A stretch of 61,030 bases of DNA, taken from NCBI RefSeq assembly GCF_002224125.1, contig NZ_NCSM01000050.1, positions 1 through 61,030 of the forward strand, read 5' to 3'. The position numbers and the translations under genes are program-made. Every line of letters begins with the position of its first letter. Within the stretch, counting starts at the first letter, position 1. Under the pieces are notes generated by a model that did not search any database, had not been told where the DNA came from, and was given only the letters and a program-made list of their open reading frames with translations. The stretch is from Streptomyces sp. NBS 14/10 (GTDB lineage Bacteria > Actinomycetota > Actinomycetes > Streptomycetales > Streptomycetaceae). Below are positions 57,800 to 61,030 of the stretch, one piece after another.

Positions 57800-57907
57800 C
57801 AGCACGGTAGCCGAGACACCTGCCGCGTTCGAGGCGCTGGAGGCCGGTGGCCATGTGATGAAGATCCTCGTGGACTGCACCGACAAGACGGAGGCGGCAG
57901 CGGTATG
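57800..57907 (+). pseudogene. zinc-type alcohol dehydrogenase, C-terminal scrap
   Basis: VAETPAAFEALEAGGHVMKI, LVDCTDKTEAAAV, stop overlapping the following SDR start (ATGAG). The phrase xxAAFExLExGGxVxKxLV is the usual end of MDR sugar dehydrogenases. The rest of the gene is missing. Confidence 0.5.
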
Positions 57908-58282
57908 AGTGCGTTCGACCTGACGGGCCGGCTGGCTGTCGTCACGGGAGCCCGACGGGGCATCGGCCGGGCCATGGCCAGTGCTCTGGGCGCGGACCTC
58001 GCCGCACGGGCGCGGCCGGTGGACATCCTGGTCAACAAAGCCGGCACCATCCGTCTCGCACCCGCGGCCGAACATACCGACACCGACTGGGACCTGGTGC
58101 TCCAGGTGAACCTCAACGCCCAGTTCGCCCTGAGCCGGGCGGTGAGCGCGGCGATGGTGGCCCGCGTTGGCAACCTCTACCGAGTCACACCGGCCCAGGA
58201 CGCGGCAGCGGCTCTCCGAGCAGCGCCTGGGAGCCGCCCTGCGCGATCGGCCCCGCGAGCGATCTTCGCGCCCAGGGTCTGA
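57905..58282 (+). pseudogene. SDR (KduD-like) collapsed by internal deletions
   Basis: MSAFDLTGRLAVVTGARRGI, GRAMASALG, then directly ADLAARARPVDILVNKAGTI, TDTDWDLVLQVNLNAQFALS, RAVSAAMVAR and a non-native tail. Compared with KduD-type 2-deoxy-D-gluconate 3-dehydrogenases, about 45 residues between the cofactor motif and the NNAG strand, and the Ser/Tyr/Lys catalytic part, are gone, yet the frame stays open to 58282. Nonfunctional. It overlaps the MDR stop, so the two were an operon for sugar-acid metabolism. Confidence 0.65.
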
Positions 58283-58673
58283 TCAGGCTGGACGTACCCA
58301 CGCCCCGGTGATCCCGCTGTTCACTCGGCTCCGGGGCTGAGCAGCCACTGCCCTTGGGAGCCGTCGATCATGGGGTGTCACGGCGCTGGCCCTGGCCACC
58401 GTGCACCCGTTCAGGAGTGGTCATCGGGGTACGGCAGCCCCAGGCTCGGCAGGAGTTCGGTTTCCGTCCGCTCCCGACCACTTGTGTTAACGGTCACATC
58501 ACCGCATGATTGTGGCGTCGGAATCCAAAGTGTCAAGAGCTCGCGCAGCATGGATTTCTCCGGGCTTCTTCCGCCCGACCGGGCCCGGCGGCCGCGCGGA
58601 TGACCGTCGGGGATGAATCCGCGCCTGAGTGACCGGTCACATAGCCGCGCCGACAAGGAGCAAGGAGCCAGCC
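58283..58673. other. intergenic, no gene recognised
   Basis: About 390 bp between the SDR remnant and the LacI leader. No firm features. Confidence 0.3.
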
Positions 58674-58718
58674 ATGCCGAGCGGCTACCGCCGCCTTCCC
58701 GGAGTCGGCACAGCTTGA
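58674..58718 (+). CDS. 14-codon leader peptide coupled to LacI gene
   Basis: ATG 58674 with AAGGAGCAAGGAGCC just upstream encodes MPSGYRRLPGVGTA and a TGA whose last base is the A of the LacI ATG at 58718 (TGATG). The LacI start itself has only a weak ribosome site. This suggests translational coupling through a short upstream ORF. Small and unproven. Confidence 0.4.
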   Translation: MPSGYRRLPGVGTA

Positions 58719-59764
58719 TGTGCACGGCCCCCGACACCAGTGGCGCCCCCACCGTGACCATCCGCGATGTCGCGCGGGAAGCCGGCGTCTCCCACCAGAC
58801 GGTCTCCCGCGTCATCAACGGCCACTCCGCCGTCGCCGATGCCACCCGTCACCGGGTCGAAGCCGCCATCGATTCGCTCGGATTCCGGCCCAACCACGCG
58901 GCCCGCGAGCTCGCGGGCAAGGCAGCCCGCTCGCTGACCGTCCTCACCAGCGATACCAGTCTGTACGGGGCCGCCTCGACGTTGCGCGGCATCGAAGAGG
59001 CCGCCCGAGCCGCCTCATTCGCGGTCGCGGTCAGCGTGCTGGACCGCCACGCCCACCCGGACCGGGCGGAGTTACGCGCCCGCCTCGCGCGGCCGGGCGA
59101 ACCCGTCGTGGTCATCGCCTTCGACGCCCCCGGGGTGCATGCCCTGCGGCTGTTGCCCGCGGACACACCTGTGGTGGCCGCTGTCGAGCGACCCTCCGGC
59201 AGAGAACCGGTCTCCGCCCGGCCGCAGGCCTGGCTGGACGATCGGCTCGCCGCCGCCCACGCCACCCGCCATCTGCTGGGCCTGGGCCACCGCACAGTGC
59301 ACTATCTGGCGCTACCTTCCTCGACCGCGGACGTGGCCCAGCGCACGCAGGGCTGGCTGGACGCGCTGCGCGCGGCCGGTGCCCCGGAACCGCCCGTGCT
59401 GGAAGGTGGCTGGACGCCGCGTACCGGCTACCTTGCCGCGCGGGAGCTGGTCGCGGACCGGTCGGTGACCGCGGTGCTGTGCGGCAACGACGACGTGGCC
59501 GCCGGGGTGATGCGGGCGGCCCGCGAAGCCGGACGCCACATCCCCGACGACTTGAGCGTGGCCGGCTTCGACGACGTACCCGTCGCGGCCTTCCTCGCCC
59601 CCGCGCTGACCACGGTCCGACTCGACTTCGAGGGGCTCGGCCGCACCTGTTTCTCACTGCTGCGCCGACTGCTCGACCCCGCGGCACCCGCTCCCGACCC
59701 CTGCGACGAGCCCGCTCTGATCGTCCGCGAGAGCACCGGCCCATGGCGCGGGACCGGCGAATAA
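58718..59764 (+). CDS. LacI family transcriptional regulator
   Basis: 348 aa from ATG 58718, coupled to a leader ORF; ATG 58613 is in frame but lacks support. HTH: VTIRDVAREAGVSHQTVSRV, INGHSAVADATRHRVEAAID. Ligand domain: PNHAARELAGKAARSLTVLT, GHRTVHYLALPSSTADVAQR, AVLCGNDDVAAGVMRAAREA, IPDDLSVAGFDDVPVAAFLA, PALTTVRLDFEGLGRTCF. It is upstream of the xylanase and faces it with about 450 bp between, so xylan or xylo-oligosaccharide control is plausible. The palindrome at 60176 is CebR-like, not necessarily its site. Confidence 0.88.
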   Translation: MCTAPDTSGAPTVTIRDVAREAGVSHQTVSRVINGHSAVADATRHRVEAAIDSLGFRPNHAARELAGKAARSLTVLTSDTSLYGAASTLRGIEEAARAASFAVAVSVLDRHAHPDRAELRARLARPGEPVVVIAFDAPGVHALRLLPADTPVVAAVERPSGREPVSARPQAWLDDRLAAAHATRHLLGLGHRTVHYLALPSSTADVAQRTQGWLDALRAAGAPEPPVLEGGWTPRTGYLAARELVADRSVTAVLCGNDDVAAGVMRAAREAGRHIPDDLSVAGFDDVPVAAFLAPALTTVRLDFEGLGRTCFSLLRRLLDPAAPAPDPCDEPALIVRESTGPWRGTGE

Positions 59765-59784
59765 ACGGCAGCGCGAGTGCCGTT
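59764..59784 (+). terminator. hairpin after LacI gene
   Basis: AACGGCA and TGCCGTT inverted arms around GCGCGAG, at the LacI stop. Weak terminator candidate without U-tract. Confidence 0.35.
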
Positions 59785-59860
59785 CCGGCCACATGAGCCG
59801 AGTACCGGACGCACAAACAGCCTTCATCGGTCATCGACGGGCTGGTTGGTGCAAGGGGTG

Positions 59861-59888
59861 TTGACGTCCCACGGAGTCCGCCTATCAT
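59861..59888 (+). promoter_or_regulatory. candidate sigma-70 promoter of xylanase gene
   Basis: TTGACG (59861-59866), 16-bp spacer, TATCAT (59883-59888). It would produce a leader of about 330 nt before the xylanase start. Confidence 0.4.
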
Positions 59889-59912
59889 CCATGCTGTCCG
59901 ACCTTCCGATTG

Positions 59913-59932
59913 TCGTTCGATACGCCGAACGA
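59913..59932. promoter_or_regulatory. inverted repeat in xylanase leader
   Basis: TCGTTCG and CGAACGA arms with ATACGC between, 25-44 bp downstream of the putative promoter. Could be a regulator site or an RNA hairpin. Confidence 0.35.
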
Positions 59933-59995
59933 TAGTCCGGGTGGACAGGTTTGTGTCGGCCCCACAGACCACCGTTGACAGCCGTATCCCGGTGA

Positions 59996-61030
<1,035 letters not shown>

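Overview
The window is GC-rich DNA with Streptomyces-like codon usage and gene content. Evidence includes the GntR/LacI/MarR/HxlR regulator mix, twin-arginine secreted glycoside hydrolases, a CebR-type operator and a TTA codon in an extracellular enzyme. It looks like an accessory chromosomal region: about fifteen transposase remnants from at least eight IS families, at least a dozen frameshifted or truncated genes, and short islands of intact genes between them. No rRNA, CRISPR array or PKS/NRPS cluster was seen. So many genes carry single-base frameshifts that either real decay or residual sequencing error is possible.

Layout. 1-6.9 kb: transposase pieces, a divergent crotonase/HxlR pair with a clear palindromic operator, and a low-GC amidohydrolase between inverted copies of a 25-bp sequence. 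7-8.8 kb: remains of a DUF4232 protein and an ABC-2 exporter. 8.8-14.4 kb: an intact redox/electrophile-stress group (pyruvate oxidase-like enzyme, GNAT, pirin, AhpD-like protein, MarR, NmrA-like protein). 14.8-16.4 kb: a dead transposase and DUF5996. 16.5-22.1 kb: MerR; an alpha/beta hydrolase with divergent MarR; an operon GNAT-YjdI/CDGSH-quinone oxidoreductase with divergent MarR; and a MoaF/SnoaL pair. 22.5-30.4 kb: serine hydrolase, truncated SDR and AraC, LysE exporter, LLM flavoenzyme overlapping an F420-reductase-like gene, glutaminase-STAS and a chloroperoxidase-type hydrolase. 30.5-41.9 kb: a heavily eroded stretch (MerR, carboxylesterase, a collapsed ABC/two-component module, SDRs, mosaic regulator ORFs) with intact isochorismatase, ABC ATPase, SDR, SnoaL and AraC genes. 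42-46.8 kb: nested IS debris, a truncated integrase beside the 3' end of a tRNA-Pro gene, and vapBC plus an XRE gene. 47-49.5 kb: a second rpoA-like gene away from any ribosomal-protein operon, preceded by a small protein whose C-terminus resembles an alpha-CTD. 49.7-61 kb: a carbohydrate island with GH2 beta-galactosidase, GH29 fucosidase-lectin, GH10 xylanase (cut by the window edge), two LacI and one FadR regulator.

Two signals tie the window together. First, an inverted repeat TTGA-N4-TCAA occurs about fourteen times (six exact), mostly in promoters of the small redox and detoxification genes from 5.7 to 38.5 kb. These genes sit beside two close MarR regulators, which suggests a dispersed regulon whose debris is also visible. 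Second, the complete RpoA paralogue in an IS- and toxin-rich island raises the possibility of an alternative RNA polymerase alpha subunit.
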